Shown here: in pieces, positions 14,766 through 26,276 of the stretch
Layout: each line of letters begins with the position of its first letter
How positions within the stretch are numbered: the first letter of the stretch is position 1
Assembly (NCBI GenBank): GCA_020747065.1
Contig: JAGMVK010000010.1
Span: 1,426,001 to 1,490,000, forward strand
DNA: 64,000 bases
Origin: Cadophora sp. MPI-SDFR-AT-0126
Taxonomy: Eukaryota > Ascomycota > Leotiomycetes > Helotiales > Ploettnerulaceae
Direction: 5' to 3'
Program-made: the position numbers and the translations under genes
Notes under the pieces: model-generated
What the model saw: only the letters and a program-made list of their open reading frames with translations
The model's database searches: none
Told to the model about the DNA's origin: nothing

Positions 14766-17520
14766 GATGACTGGATTTGGCGAGGAGTGTCTGGCTGAAG
14801 TGAGAGGGCCTTGGATTGGAAGAGATGATCGTTATCAGGGCGATCGGTGAGGATGAAGATGAAAATTACCAGGTAGAGACAGCAGAATTATAGTAAATGA
14901 TTCGGAATTGTTCTTCTCTTTCTCTCAGTTGCCGTTATTGTTCCCATTGTTCTCTTGTGTTCGAAAGTCTTTGTTTTGAGCTTCCAAAAGTCTGGTCTTT
15001 GTTGGGCTTGCTTGGGGATTTGCACTATATTCAGATTGCGTTTCAATACAATAGACAATGCTGGTAAGTGGGATCGGACCGGCTTTGCAGAGATTATGTG
15101 CCAGCGAAGCATTCTATGGCATGGTCATCCTTACCAGCCCCTCGCTTAGCTTTAATAGGGGGGAGGTATTTTCGAGTCCATACAGGAAAGAATGTAAACA
15201 AAGAAACGAGGGCTTACTTTCCAGAAGCTACACTCCAGTGCGCAGTTCATCGCGAAAATGTCTCAATGGCATGTTGAACGCAAATGCCTATTCATGACTT
15301 CAACACCACATTCTAATAGGTTTACAGGTCGGGTGGGGGCCAACCTTGCAAAGGCTCGCAGTGCCACGGCATGACTCATTTTGGCACCTACGACACCCCC
15401 AGTTCGAGTTCTATAAATCTTCAGAACATAACTGCGCATTATTTTATACCAAAACGTACTCATAGTTCATGACCAAGAATCGGTCCAGATGGCTGACCCA
15501 GTAACCCTAGCCGAGCCGCACAGGCAATACCCAGCACATGAATAGGCCTGGCATTACAACCAATGGAGATTCGGACACATTGTGAAAATATTGCAAAGAA
15601 AAGGTCACCTTATCATTGAAGAAATCCTAGGAAAATATATCAAAAGGAATATATACCTGCAATCGACTTACTGGAAAAGTGTTTAAGGACTGGGAAGGAG
15701 GACCAAGGCCAATATTTTTTAATCCCTACCACTAAGGAAGAGTCCAAAAATCAAAATGTCAAAACTCGTGGATCACTGATGACCGATCTGTTAGAGTAGA
15801 ATCCACTCTGACTCCTAAGCAGAAGACGAAGAAAAAGATCCGAGGTTCGAATCCAGCTCAGCTCAGAAATCCAATTTCGGGTACGATGCAAAAAGTCGCA
15901 CAAACTATTCTGTTCAAACAACAGAAAGCAAAAATAGCTGCGAACAAAACTGAGAACGTGCACCAGACTCAAAAAGGTAGGTCTGCTGCACTGGATTCAA
16001 CGTGTTCGAGGCTAGAATGTTCAGAAACCCAGATCATGGACTCAGTGGAATCGTTCGTAGACATAGAAGTGGAGCGAAATAAGAGTAACAAGGCAGTTAT
16101 GGAGGAAGCGACATGATGTCATACAAGACTTTGAGGACTATTGTTTCACCTCTGGTGAGAGTGATGTCGGCTTTGATAGATTTCATGGATGCAGCTTGAC
16201 TTCGTGTATTTTGACCGATCTTAAGTCAACGATCCCTTGCCAGCCGAGCCATGATCCACCATGTGAGGTTAGCATTTTGGGTCTATACGAATGCTAAGAC
16301 GATGTCCTTAAATGACCGAGTGACTGGAAATTGATTGACGGATTCGAAATTTCAGTCGCAATGGTTCACCATGGATGAAATTGGGGATTCTGCAAGCCAT
16401 CCATTTGGGAACAGGGTACCAACGAAGAGAACAGAGATTGAATTGAAGGCACTTTTCAATTAGGAGACATGGATTCAAAGAAAAGTTTGTCTTATATTCA
16501 AAGATCAAATAAATACAAGATCCAGCCAGGTTTGTTTATCGCTTTGGAACAGGTGCTGTCGGAGATCGGGTTGAGGCGGATCATGACCTGGGATGATGTT
16601 GGATTATTTCGAAAGACTTCGTTTCAAAAAATGTCAGTCAAGTTTGCTATCTGTTCTAAGATCTGGCTTGGTCTCTACATCATCTTTGAGAAATCCAAGG
16701 CGATGTCTAAGGTCACCTGTTTGTCTCGTGCAATTCAGCGTCAGCCCTTTTTTAAGATTTAGCGACGTACTCGCTAAACACAGCGACAGCAACGCTAACT
16801 TCAAGCACTCTAAGATCGTCGCCAAGAAGGTACAAAAGTGCAGGAATTCTCATCCTTCTCTTCGAATTGTCTCAAGGCCATCCAGAGTCCTATCATCAGG
16901 AGAGCCGGAGTCATCTGCACTTGACTGTTGACATTCCGCCGGACCCGACGGCTTTGGAGTAGAAAGAATGCCTTGCTATCTGCCTAACACCAATTTGCGG
17001 TCTCGGAGCCCATCTCTGGCACAACTCTATTCCATTTCAACCCTGACCAGCCCCAATCCTTCGAGACGCGAGCCGACCACAAGTGGGAGCTTGAACATGT
17101 CACACGTCTGTTTTGGCTTGGGTGAGGTGGCTAAGGGTTCTTGGTGGTGTTCTTGGGAAGAAACATTCAGTCTAGCTCCATGCACAGCAGAGGGATAGTG
17201 GGCTGTGGAGAATATTGGCATCATTGTCTCAACTCTCACCGAGCAATCACAAGCGTGATTGTCAGCCTCACCTTCGTGTGATTTGCTTGAGCCGAATGCA
17301 GGCGCAAATCAATGTATCCGAGGAGTGGAATGCAATCTGTACAGCCGCGAGGGGTTCGAGTGGTTTGACTCGGAGGGCTGTACAAATTCCGAGGTCTCCT
17401 GGTGAGGCTGAAGCCTTTCCCTCTTTCTTTTGCCTTTTCTCCCTTTTCTATTTCATTTCGTGTTCTATCTCGCACGCAATCACAGCACTTAAGTCATTGA
17501 AGTGAAAAATAAAATCAACG
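14766..17520. other. 2.75-kb gene-poor region upstream of the amino acid permease
   Basis: Only short unconvincing open frames on both strands. It contains one tRNA-like relic (listed separately) and AT-rich patches around 15550-15900 and 16450-16800. The right end, about 17200-17520, should be the permease promoter and leader; it ends in a pyrimidine-rich tract near 17410-17450. Confidence 0.5.
15780..15855 (+). other. tRNA-like relic with Pol III A- and B-box matches (possible SINE remnant)
   Basis: A good B-box (GGTTCGAATCC, 15844-15854) is preceded by an A-box-like stretch (TGACCGATCTGTTAGAG, about 15780-15796). Between them a stem-loop with loop CTCCTAA would carry a CCT (Arg) anticodon. 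The T-stem and acceptor stem do not pair, so it is not a working tRNA; a degraded tRNA or a tRNA-derived SINE head are the options. Confidence 0.3.
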
Positions 17521-19528
17521 ATGGTACAGCCAAATAACGGCTACGATGACGGGATGGAGATGGCCCACTATCAAGGAATGGAGACAAATCCATACAATGG
17601 GATGGAAATCAACGCCTATGGAGGCAATGTATCGGATGATGGGTCTGAGAAAGTGGCTTTCCATCATAACACGAATGTCTACGACGAGGATCCAAGATCG
17701 CGACTGCGCAGGGACTTGAAGACAAGACAAATTGCTATGATAGCACTCGGCGGTGCGCTGGGGACAGGACTGCTCATTAATACGTGAGTAATTATTTTGA
17801 TGTGTATAGTTGGGTTCCTAACAATGACTACCAGTGGTCCCTCTCTCGCAAACTCAGGTCCAGGTTCAATGTTGCTAGGATACGCGTTGGTGGGGTTGTT
17901 GTGTTTTACGGTTATGAGTGCAATGGTACTTCATCCTCAATGCTTTTTCCTGTTCACTACTGATCAGCATATAGGGTGAAATGGCTGCTTGGCTACCTTT
18001 GCCCTCAGGATTCACAGGTTTCGCCCACAGATTCGTTGATCCAGCTCTAGGATTCGCTCTCGGTAAGTCCATCCCTCTGTCCGTTACGTCCGTTGTTAAC
18101 ACATCTCGTAAGGCTGGAACTATTGGTTCAAATATATCATCACAACTCCAAATAATATAATCGCATCGGTTCTTGTCATCAGATATTGGTTCAATAAGGC
18201 AGGTTATGACGGTCCAGGAGCAAATGGAGCGATCTATGTTGCTATCATCCTTGCGGCCATCATTGCCATCAACTATTTCGGCGTCGGACTGTTCGGAGAG
18301 TTCGAATTCTGGCTGAGCAGTGCCAAAGTACTGGTTATGCTAGGTCTCATCATTTTCACGATCGTCCTCGCCACAGGAGGAGCAGGGAGTAATTCTCGTC
18401 CGACAGGTTTCCATTACTGGAATGATCCTGGAGCTTTTGCTGCGTACAAAGCCTGTAAGTTCCCTCGATATTTTTTCCCCCACATCATGAGCAGATCACT
18501 AACTTCTCGTAGCTGGTGGTGGCGGTCGATTCCTAGGGTTTTGGAACGTCATGACATCTGCCGTCTTCTCCTACCTCGGCGCAGAACTTGTTGGTGTGAC
18601 GGTTGGCGAAGCCCAAAACCCACGTCGAGCCATTCCACGAGCTGTGAAGTTGACGTTCTTCCGAATCGTTTTCTTCTATATCGTTCTCATCCTGCTCCTC
18701 GGCATGACGGTCCCATACAATAGTCCACAACTTCTGTCAGCCAACACAGCAAGCGACAAGACAGTCTCGGCAGAAGCAAGTCCTTTTGTTGTAGCAGCCT
18801 TGATTGCAGGTGTAGACGGTCTACCAGATGTGATCAACGTCTGTCTCCTCATCTTCACATTCTCAGCAGCCAATTCCGATCTCTACATTGCAACACGTTC
18901 CCTCTACTCCCTCGCCATCGAAGGCAACGCCCCCAAGATCTTCAGTCGCACAAACGACAAAGGCATCCCTATTTACGCACTCGCTTTGTCCAGTGCCTGC
19001 TGCACGATAGCATTCATGAGCACTGATGTGGGAACCTTCAAGACATTTTCCTACTTCGTGACTCTCGTCACCATCTTCGGAATCCTGACATGGATCTCCA
19101 TCCTTGTCTCCCACATCGGCTTCGTCCGTGCCCGCAAAGCACAGAACATCGAAGACACAGCCCTCGCGTACGTCTCACCCTTCGGCGTCAAAGGCTCGTA
19201 CGCAGCTCTGATCTTCGCATGCATCATCACGTTCTTCAATGGCTGGCCGACATTTGTGCACAATCCGATCACGGGCGAGAAGTTTGACTGGCGGAACTTC
19301 ATCGTCAGTTATATCCCGATTCCGATCTATCTCGGGATGATCTTTGGGTATAAGATCATCATGAAGACGGAGAGGGTGAAGGCTGACGATGCGGATCTGT
19401 TTGGTGGGAAGGCGAAGATCGATGATGATGAAGCGGAGTTCTTGGCGGAGGAGATGAGGAGGAAGGGTGGGGTGAGGGAGACGAAGTATCAGAAGTATTA
19501 TCGAGTGACACTCGGGAACTTCTTTTAA
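17521..19528 (+). CDS. Amino acid permease (YAT/APC family)
   Basis: A plasma-membrane proton symporter for amino acids of the fungal YAT family. Five exons: 17521-17783, 17835-17925, 17975-18062, 18113-18454 and 18513-19528; phases agree and the product is 599 residues, the usual length. A hydrophilic cytosolic N-terminus of about 70 residues is unusually rich in Asn, Tyr, Met and Gly (NGYDDGMEMAHYQGME, NPYNGMEINAYGG). It ends in LRRDLKTRQIAMIALGGALG, the signature before TM1. Then follow GTGLLINT, GPGSMLLGYA, GEMAAWLPLPSGFTGFA, about 12 TM helices, and SYLGAELVGVTVGEAQNPRR, the conserved TM6 region. The C-terminal tail is charged. Substrate is not predictable; general or neutral amino acids are likely. 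It is convergent with the DUF3433 gene. Confidence 0.93.
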
Positions 19529-19847
19529 GTGTCTGTTTGATAGTTGCTTTTCGGGATATGGGTAAGCTTGTTCTGATATTACGATTAAGTTATGATGGTG
19601 CATTGTTAGAGTGACGAGTCGAGATGCCTGTATTAGGATGTGTATTTCTATCACGATGTTCATGAGTTATAGACAATTTAAGTAATATGTACAGTGCAAC
19701 AAGTCCATTCCATGATACTTTGACCTCGATCGCAGTGGACAGCGCAAGCAAAGGAGCAACCGAATGAACAAATGGATCCAGGATCCTGCAGGGTATGCGC
19801 TCATAACAATGTGCTCTCTTCAATGCCAATGCTTCAACGTCTTACAT
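19529..19847. other. Convergent 3' intergenic region
   Basis: 319 bases between the stop codons of the permease (+) and the DUF3433 gene (-). They hold only the two 3' UTRs; no gene seen. Confidence 0.6.
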
Positions 19848-22599
19848 TTAATCTGCCCACAAACGCTGAATCCTGCGGTCATCATCAATCCTCAAGCCAT
19901 CGCCATCAACCACACCCATAGCATACAGCACGCCCTTCTCCCTCACAAACTCATCCCTCTCCCTCCTCTCCATAAGCGAAGCCCCCTCCAAACCATCCAT
20001 CAACCCACCATGCCCATCACCCACCCACTCGCTCTCCCTCCCGGCAAGGTATACACCCACGCTCGCCACCGTCGCCGGACTCCTCGGTAACAGTCTCCCT
20101 CTCATCGGCCGTCCAATAAGAAATAATATACAACCAACCATGAGTATCAATACGCCCATGGTGATATTATTGCACACTTCGTATGTCTTCTTCGTGATTG
20201 CAGGCGAGAACGAGATGTTGGCTAGGCAGATCGGCAGGAATTCTGAGAGGAGGGAGACGAAACATATTAGTGCGACGAAGAAGTGGCCGCGTCGAAGAGA
20301 AGGGATGATGGCTGCGAATGGGGAGGTCCAGATTGGGACGAGGATCGAGTCATTGGGGTGGGATGAGCCGTGAAGGAGGCGTTGGAAGGGTGCTAATTTG
20401 CGGAGATCTGGATCGTTGTTAGAGCCGGCACTTTCTTGTTATCTAGTATGAAGACATGCACATACCTTGATCAATACCGCTCCAAAACAACTTAACTGCC
20501 ACGCCCAACCCGGTCATCATGAACCTCACTCCAAATCCTTGGGAGTTCATGAATCGCTCAAAAGCCGTATCGGCACTTGTCCAATGGTAGTAAGATATCA
20601 GTGCTAGAAGGCCGCCGAGCAATATGAATGCTGCGATGTAATACAACTTCTCCGTGACCACCCACCAGAATTTTGCACTTCTTGAGCGCGAAGAGTGGAC
20701 ACTAGCCTCCTCGCCAGCGACTTCCACGTTGCTTTTCGACCCGACGACCAACGTATATCGTCCTTTGTTTCCTGACCTCGTAGCTTTTGCAGCAAAACCT
20801 GTCTCCACATCTGTATTGACGTTGACAAGTCCATAGCAAGGCCTCTGATCAGTACTCGTAAACTCAGACAATGCATATCGCCTGCCAGACAAAATGCTCT
20901 TGAGCTCCTTATTCTTGACTAGTGAGTCAATTTCCCGGAAGTCCTTCAGAACAGGCGATTTGTAGAGCAGAGAAGCGAGACCGGCGATACTGAGAGGTTC
21001 GGAGAAGACGCCTGAGTTGCGTTTGAAGTTGAAGACGATGAGGAGTACCAATAGTACTGCGACGAAGGCAAGAATTCCTTGCAAAGCTCGTACGAGACTA
21101 GGATAGACGCCCCAGACGCCGTGACACAGATGGCTAGGAATATTTGCGCCGCAAGTCCCAGTCAAGCTGACGAAGAAAGCTTCTGACGCGAGAGGAGCGA
21201 GAAATAAGACAGCGATAGAGATCAGTGAGCTCCAGCAGACGATAAAATGGCCTTTGGTGATAGATTTGAAAGGCATTGTGATGAGGAAAGAAGTGCCGTA
21301 GTTTAGGCATAGAGAATCCTCGGCAAAAGCACCGCCTGGTCGAGCAAGTTGGTAGAATGGTTCGAGCTCGCGGATGGTGCTGTCCAGGATACGCCACGGG
21401 ATCGTGAAGATGACAGCCAAAAGAAGCGGGAGTATTGCAACGCAAATGTATTGCAGAAGGGTGATTCGGGGAGCGAATGTTACGCCTCCGTTTGACCACT
21501 TGAGATAAGTGCCAGTTCCGTTGACGAAGGTTGACACTGGTACGACCGCAGCTTTTGTGGTCGAGGGTGTAGCACTATAAGTACTTTATAATTAGCTAAA
21601 GGACATCTTGATACCTATCCACAAAGAAATTCTGCGCACCTCGCCCTCAAAACACTAGACACACTTGGAGTAATCAATCCAACCACTGTGTAAGTCTGCC
21701 CGTTGACTTCGGTGAGAACGGGTATAGAAGCTCCCTTCGAATCTGTGGCAATCTGACCAGCTGACAGTGTCGATGATACCCCGTCTACGATAGCAATGAC
21801 CGGCGCAGAAGCAACAGCAACATCAGAAGCTATTGGTGTGGGCGCAGGGGTTATTGTTGAAGTTTGGCCATCTGCAACTACCAATAGTGGAGCAGGAGTA
21901 GGCGCTGGTGGGGGGCCAGTATTTCCAGAATCAGGAGGAACTACAGATGGGCCATCAGTATCCAATTGACCTGTGGGAGCGACTGCAGGTCCGTTGAAAT
22001 CCGTGTTTCCGCCACCAACAAATGGATCGGATGTTGGAGTCGGTGCTGATTCAGGAACAGGGTCTGGTGGTGGTGTAGGTAGTGAACCGTCTCCCAAACC
22101 AAGTTGCCCATCGGTGACCGTAGGCAGAGGCTCTTGGGACGAAGAAGTGTCCGTAGGTGATGAGTCGATGACTGGGTCTGTTGAAGTTACTGTGGCTGAT
22201 GGCATGGCATCAAGGATAACGTCGGTGGATTCGATGGTTGCTATTCAGCGTCAGTGCCTCGATTCTCTGGACCAAGCTCCGAGCAAATCTCTTTCAGATG
22301 GACATTTAGGAGGACTCACTCCACTCCTGTCGTTTGACATCTCTCCCAATGTTTATGTTTAGCGTCTGATTTAGCTGGTCGGCAACCTTTCCCAATCTTC
22401 CAACCCCATCATGAGCAGGCAATCGCCGAACGGCAACTTCTGATAGGGCAATTAGTCCGAGAGTACATAGTAACAAGAATATCAGGACTGGAGCTCGAGT
22501 TGATAATGGTTTGTAGAAATTCCGACCTGGGAAGGTTAGCAGTGAGAGCCGAAGTATCGAAGAATATTACAGACCAGTATCGTAGGGATGATTCCGCAT
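19848..22599 (-). CDS. DUF3433 multi-pass membrane protein with Pro/Thr-rich extracellular domain
   Basis: An uncharacterised fungal membrane protein. Five exons on the minus strand: 22575-22599, 22320-22526, 21640-22240, 20466-21574 and 19848-20407; every junction agrees in phase and the product is 833 residues. It starts MRNHPYDTGRNFYKP, followed by a TM helix (APVLIFLLLCTLGLIAL). Next comes a Pro/Thr/Ser-rich region of about 200 residues with PTPxP and APTPAP repeats, probably O-glycosylated. A helix pair and the DUF3433 signature follow (IPWRILDSTIRELEPFYQLA, then LNYGTSFLITMPFKSI). A cytosolic loop of about 150 residues has few hydrophobics, and several more helices close the protein. 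The family usually has two DUF3433 units; the second here is weaker. Function unknown; cell-surface or wall sensing is a guess from the architecture. Confidence 0.88.
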
Positions 22600-23189
22600 C
22601 CTGAAAAAGTCACATAGACGTCAAAATGGAAGCGGCTCCCGTCTTGGGGCAGACGAGGAGGTCATAGAAAACGCATCCGAATACCAAGCCATTCTAAAGA
22701 CAGTCTTTCATTTGAGGCTTAGCCCCACGCGAAATATGGACATTGCAAAAACGAACAGTGCTCTGATCCAATCAGAGTCTTGAAAATTTGTTCTGAGGAA
22801 ATGTCTGATATGCATCTTTTCGGACGTGATGGCTGGTGAGGCTTGAGGCTGAACACTTGGCAGCCGAAACAGCAAATAGAGACCCGCAAAAGCCACAAAG
22901 ACAACAGACTCATGAGACAAAAAGGAGAAGAGGCTTCCCCAAATAGGATTGCCATAGACTTGGGATCACAGCCCCAGCCACAAAAGGCATTGCTTTGCAC
23001 GGAATAAACCCAAGTCCTTGGGAATCAATGTGGCTTGATATTTCCGATCCGTGACATTCGATTATGCCATTCCTTGCCACCATGATACATAATATACATT
23101 GCTTGTAGCCAAGCAAAAAGTCCCGTATGTCCAGACTCATGGAGATCACACTTCCACCTCCTCGCCGGTTGATGGCCCGAGTCGCCCAA
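22600..23189. other. Intergenic region upstream of DUF3433, downstream of bL21m
   Basis: 590 bases without a supportable gene. Both flanking genes are on the minus strand, so it holds the bL21m 3' UTR and the DUF3433 promoter. Confidence 0.5.
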
Positions 23190-23843
23190 TCATTGCTCCA
23201 ATTCCTCGAGAGTCTTGATCTTCAAGTCCGATATCCGAAGGATCGTGAACTTCAGTTTGCTCTTCACTGTCTTGACCTTCCTGTTCCTCCGCTTGGTCTT
23301 CTCCTTGATTCTCATCGGCTCTGCCTCCACTCCCATAACTCTTGCCCTGCACTCAAACAACCTCTCATCCACATATGGTGATCCCTTCAGTGTATAATCT
23401 CGAGATCCAAGACTTGAAGCTCTGTTCAACCGTAGAACATCCCCTGGCACGACACCTGGCATGTGAAATGGTAGCCGGACCATATCTCCAACTGTGACGA
23501 GGTATGGCTTGCCGTGAATGTGTGCGCTCACGTAGTGCGATGGTTGGGTTGCCAGAAGCGGAAGAAGCTCCTTAACTGATTCGGAGAGCGCAAGAGGAGT
23601 TTCAATCGGCGCTGGAGGTAGGGGAACAGTTCTCTTCGTCAGCATACGGGGAGGGGCCGAAGTCGAAGTAGGGTGTGCTGCTGTAGGCAATTGTGAGGAA
23701 TCGAACGATGTCGCAGGGGATTCGACATGCTGTGTGGTAGACTGGAAGTATCGAGCTCGATTTGGCAGGAGGAAGGCTGGAGGAAGCGCGGAAAAGGGTA
23801 TTTTCGTGTCCAGGAGGGACCTTCTGACAGTTCTGCTGAGCAT
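23190..23843 (-). CDS. MRPL49: Mitochondrial large ribosomal subunit protein bL21m
   Basis: A component of the mitochondrial 54S ribosomal subunit, homologous to bacterial L21. Single exon, 217 residues. Residues 1-35 are basic and Ser/Arg-rich (MLSRTVRRSLLDTK), fitting a mitochondrial presequence. The L21 domain occupies the C-terminal half: HYVSAHIHGKPYLVTVGD, VVPGDVLRLNR, LKGSPYVDERLFECRARVMG and the basic KEKTKRRNRKVKTVK. It ends shortly after FTILRISDLKI. Divergently paired with NSA2. Confidence 0.9.
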   Translation of the reverse strand: MLSRTVRRSLLDTKIPFSALPPAFLLPNRARYFQSTTQHVESPATSFDSSQLPTAAHPTSTSAPPRMLTKRTVPLPPAPIETPLALSESVKELLPLLATQPSHYVSAHIHGKPYLVTVGDMVRLPFHMPGVVPGDVLRLNRASSLGSRDYTLKGSPYVDERLFECRARVMGVEAEPMRIKEKTKRRNRKVKTVKSKLKFTILRISDLKIKTLEELEQ

Positions 23844-24052
23844 CTTGAGGTTGGGTATACTGCCAGCCCTCCCAATATCTGGATAGCCTTCAAGATTCAG
23901 AGCTTCTTGGACAAATTTGTGCTTAGTCAGACTACACTCTAGTCCCAGGCGAGCCTAGTTTGAATCTCAAAAAATCTTATCTCATATCGCAACCAACCTC
24001 AAGTTTTGGCACACTCCCCCACATCAAACTTTCTCCGTGAAATTCGCCTATC
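23844..24052. promoter_or_regulatory. Divergent promoter of bL21m and NSA2
   Basis: Only 209 bases separate the two start codons, so both promoters must overlap. No TATA box. TTATCTCATATCGC near 23981-23994 loosely resembles the PAC element of ribosome-biogenesis genes on the opposite strand; this is weak. Confidence 0.5.
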
Positions 24053-25432
24053 ATGCCTCAAAATGAGTACGTATCCCATTTTCCATTGTACCGTTCTCTG
24101 TACTGACCTCTTTTGCAGGTACATGGACCGGTGGCGCAAGCTGCACGGCAGAAGGCTCGATCATGAGGAAAGATCCCGTAAGAAGGCGGCGCGAGAGGGT
24201 CACAAAGCATCAGAAGATGCTCAGAAATTGACGGGATTGAGGGCGAAGCTATATCAGAAGAAGAGACATCATGAGAAGATACAGATGAAGAAGCAAATCA
24301 AGGCGCACGAAGAGCGAAACGTCAAGTCTTCTGCACCAAACGAGCCAAGCAGCACGCCACTTCCACAGTACCTTCTCGACCGGTCGAATCCAACTTCTGC
24401 GAAGGCCTTGTCGAGCGCTATCAAGAATAAGCGATCCGAGAAGGCAGCACGCTTCAGTGTGCCTCTGCCTAAGGTCAAGGGAATTTCAGAGCAGGAGATG
24501 TTCAAGGTGGTGAAGGTGCGTAATGGAGATTTCTTCGCTTTCCGTAGGGTCGTAAATTTGACATCAGCTTGGAAACGCCATATCGGGGGTGCCATTGGGA
24601 AAGATGTGGACTTTGGCAGTTCATATCGGGCCTGGTGTACTGGTTTACCAGTTTCTGGCGAATTTGAGGATGCATATACTGGATTTCCTCACACACCTCC
24701 ACAACATTATTCAAGGAGTATTTCAGCTAACATTCATGAACTAGACCGGAAAGAAGACTGCCAAGAAGGGATGGAAGAGAATGATCACCAAGCCCACCTT
24801 CGTTGGACCAGGCACGTACACTTTAAGTCAACACACTTGGACATATTGCTAACAGCCTGCCAGACTTTACAAGACGTCCTGTTAAGTATGAGCGGTTCAT
24901 TAGACCTATGGGTCTCCGATACAAAAAGTGTAATGTCACACATCCAGAATTGGGCGTCACGGTCCAGCTGCCTATCATCTCCGTAAGAGTAATCCGCTCG
25001 CCGTTCAGAATGTGGTCATGCTAATCCTCATCAGGTCAAGAAGAATCCGCAAAATCCTATGTACACTCAACTGGGTGTTTTGACCAAAGGAACGATCATC
25101 GAAGTCAATGTTAGCGAATTAGGTATGGTCACAGCTGGAGGAAAAGTAGTTTGGGGTAAATGGGCACAAATCACGTAAGCCATTACATGACCTATTTGAA
25201 TCTCCTCGCTTTGACTTTCTCTAAAAATGGGCTCGGCGGAGGCTTCGGCGGGCGAGATATGTCGGAAGCTTGCCCCGGATATAGTCTCGTATCTCGCATC
25301 CTGAGCTGATTGGAACTAACTATATTCACAGAAACAACTGTGAGAACGATGGATGCGTAAATGCGTAAGTCCAATATCCATAAATATAAATGACCAGCAA
25401 GCTAATCGTTACGAAGTGTCCTACTTGTTTGA
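24053..25432 (+). CDS. NSA2: Ribosome biogenesis protein NSA2
   Basis: A nucleolar pre-60S assembly factor needed for 27S pre-rRNA processing, related to eS8. Seven exons: 24053-24066, 24119-24515, 24745-24811, 24864-24982, 25035-25174, 25332-25364 and 25417-25432. The total is 261 residues, the same length as the yeast protein. Seen in order: [19 protein letters not shown], the basic [15 protein letters not shown] helix, [88 protein letters not shown] and the C-terminal NDGCVNAVLLV. Exon 1 is only 14 nt. Intron 2 (24516-24744) is long at 229 bp. Intron 3 (24812-24863) starts with GC, not GT: the conserved GPDFTRRP block can only be joined that way. Confidence 0.95.
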
Positions 25433-26276
25433 TTACATTTAATTACTGGATATTGCATGGCAAGGAGTTGAGGCGTATGGTGGCACGAAGAAAAGTAAGG
25501 GGATCATCATAACTCGATCTGGGAAAGAGTATAGATAGTCGACACGTTCGTCTATAGAGGAATCCACCGTTTAAGAGTTATTTTCCATTACCAACAGATT
25601 TTTGAAGCACCAGAAAAATTATCTAAGGACGCGAGAGTCGGGATTGGCTCTGTCGGCTCCTGCGAGAACCCGCGCCTTATCTAGTGAGGCAAGCCAGGTT
25701 CTACAAGTAGGACAACGGCCATCGAGAACGGACCTGGAGAGACAGTCTCTGTGAAGCCCGTGATTGCAACACCGCGGCCGAACCATGCCGTCTCCAATCT
25801 GCCAAATCCCGAAGCAGAAATAACAATGTTCTCCGGTATTATCCGCATCTAGAGTCTTTCTCTATACCCATATGTCAGACACGCAGTCGTGGTTATTGTT
25901 AAAAAGACCGGAAGTTTGTTCATCAGCGGGGTGGACGTGCGATTGCGGGGTTGGAGTTCGAAGGATATAGTGCAGACCTGTGGGACGTCCGCCGATTATC
26001 CTCAGCATCCGGAATAGCTAGGAAATGTAGTACGCTTTAACCGCTGTCCTCTGTACTCGCACAGAGTAGTGCCCATTACCCCTGCTTGTGCCGGTCCAGT
26101 GGACAGACAGAGGCGCGAGCCGTCAGCACCAAGCGCTTAAGTTTAGCTTTGGCTAACTGTGAGTAAAAGACCACCGAAAGCCTGATCCTGATCAACATGA
26201 TTCTGATTAAAGGGCCTTTGGGCTATGGATGAACGAGTAACAACTGCAAGATTCGAAAGGACTCCTTGTGAATATC
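25433..26276. other. Gene-poor spacer after NSA2
   Basis: 844 bases with no recognisable gene. It separates NSA2 from a decayed DUF5672 gene. Confidence 0.5.

Noticed and set aside
15780..15855. Functional tRNA-Arg(CCT)
   Set aside because: T-stem (CGAGG/CCAGC) pairs at only two positions, no acceptor stem, and spacing between boxes is wrong.
24516..24744. C/D box snoRNA in the NSA2 intron
   Set aside because: No RUGAUGA/CUGA pair with flanking complementarity could be found by eye.
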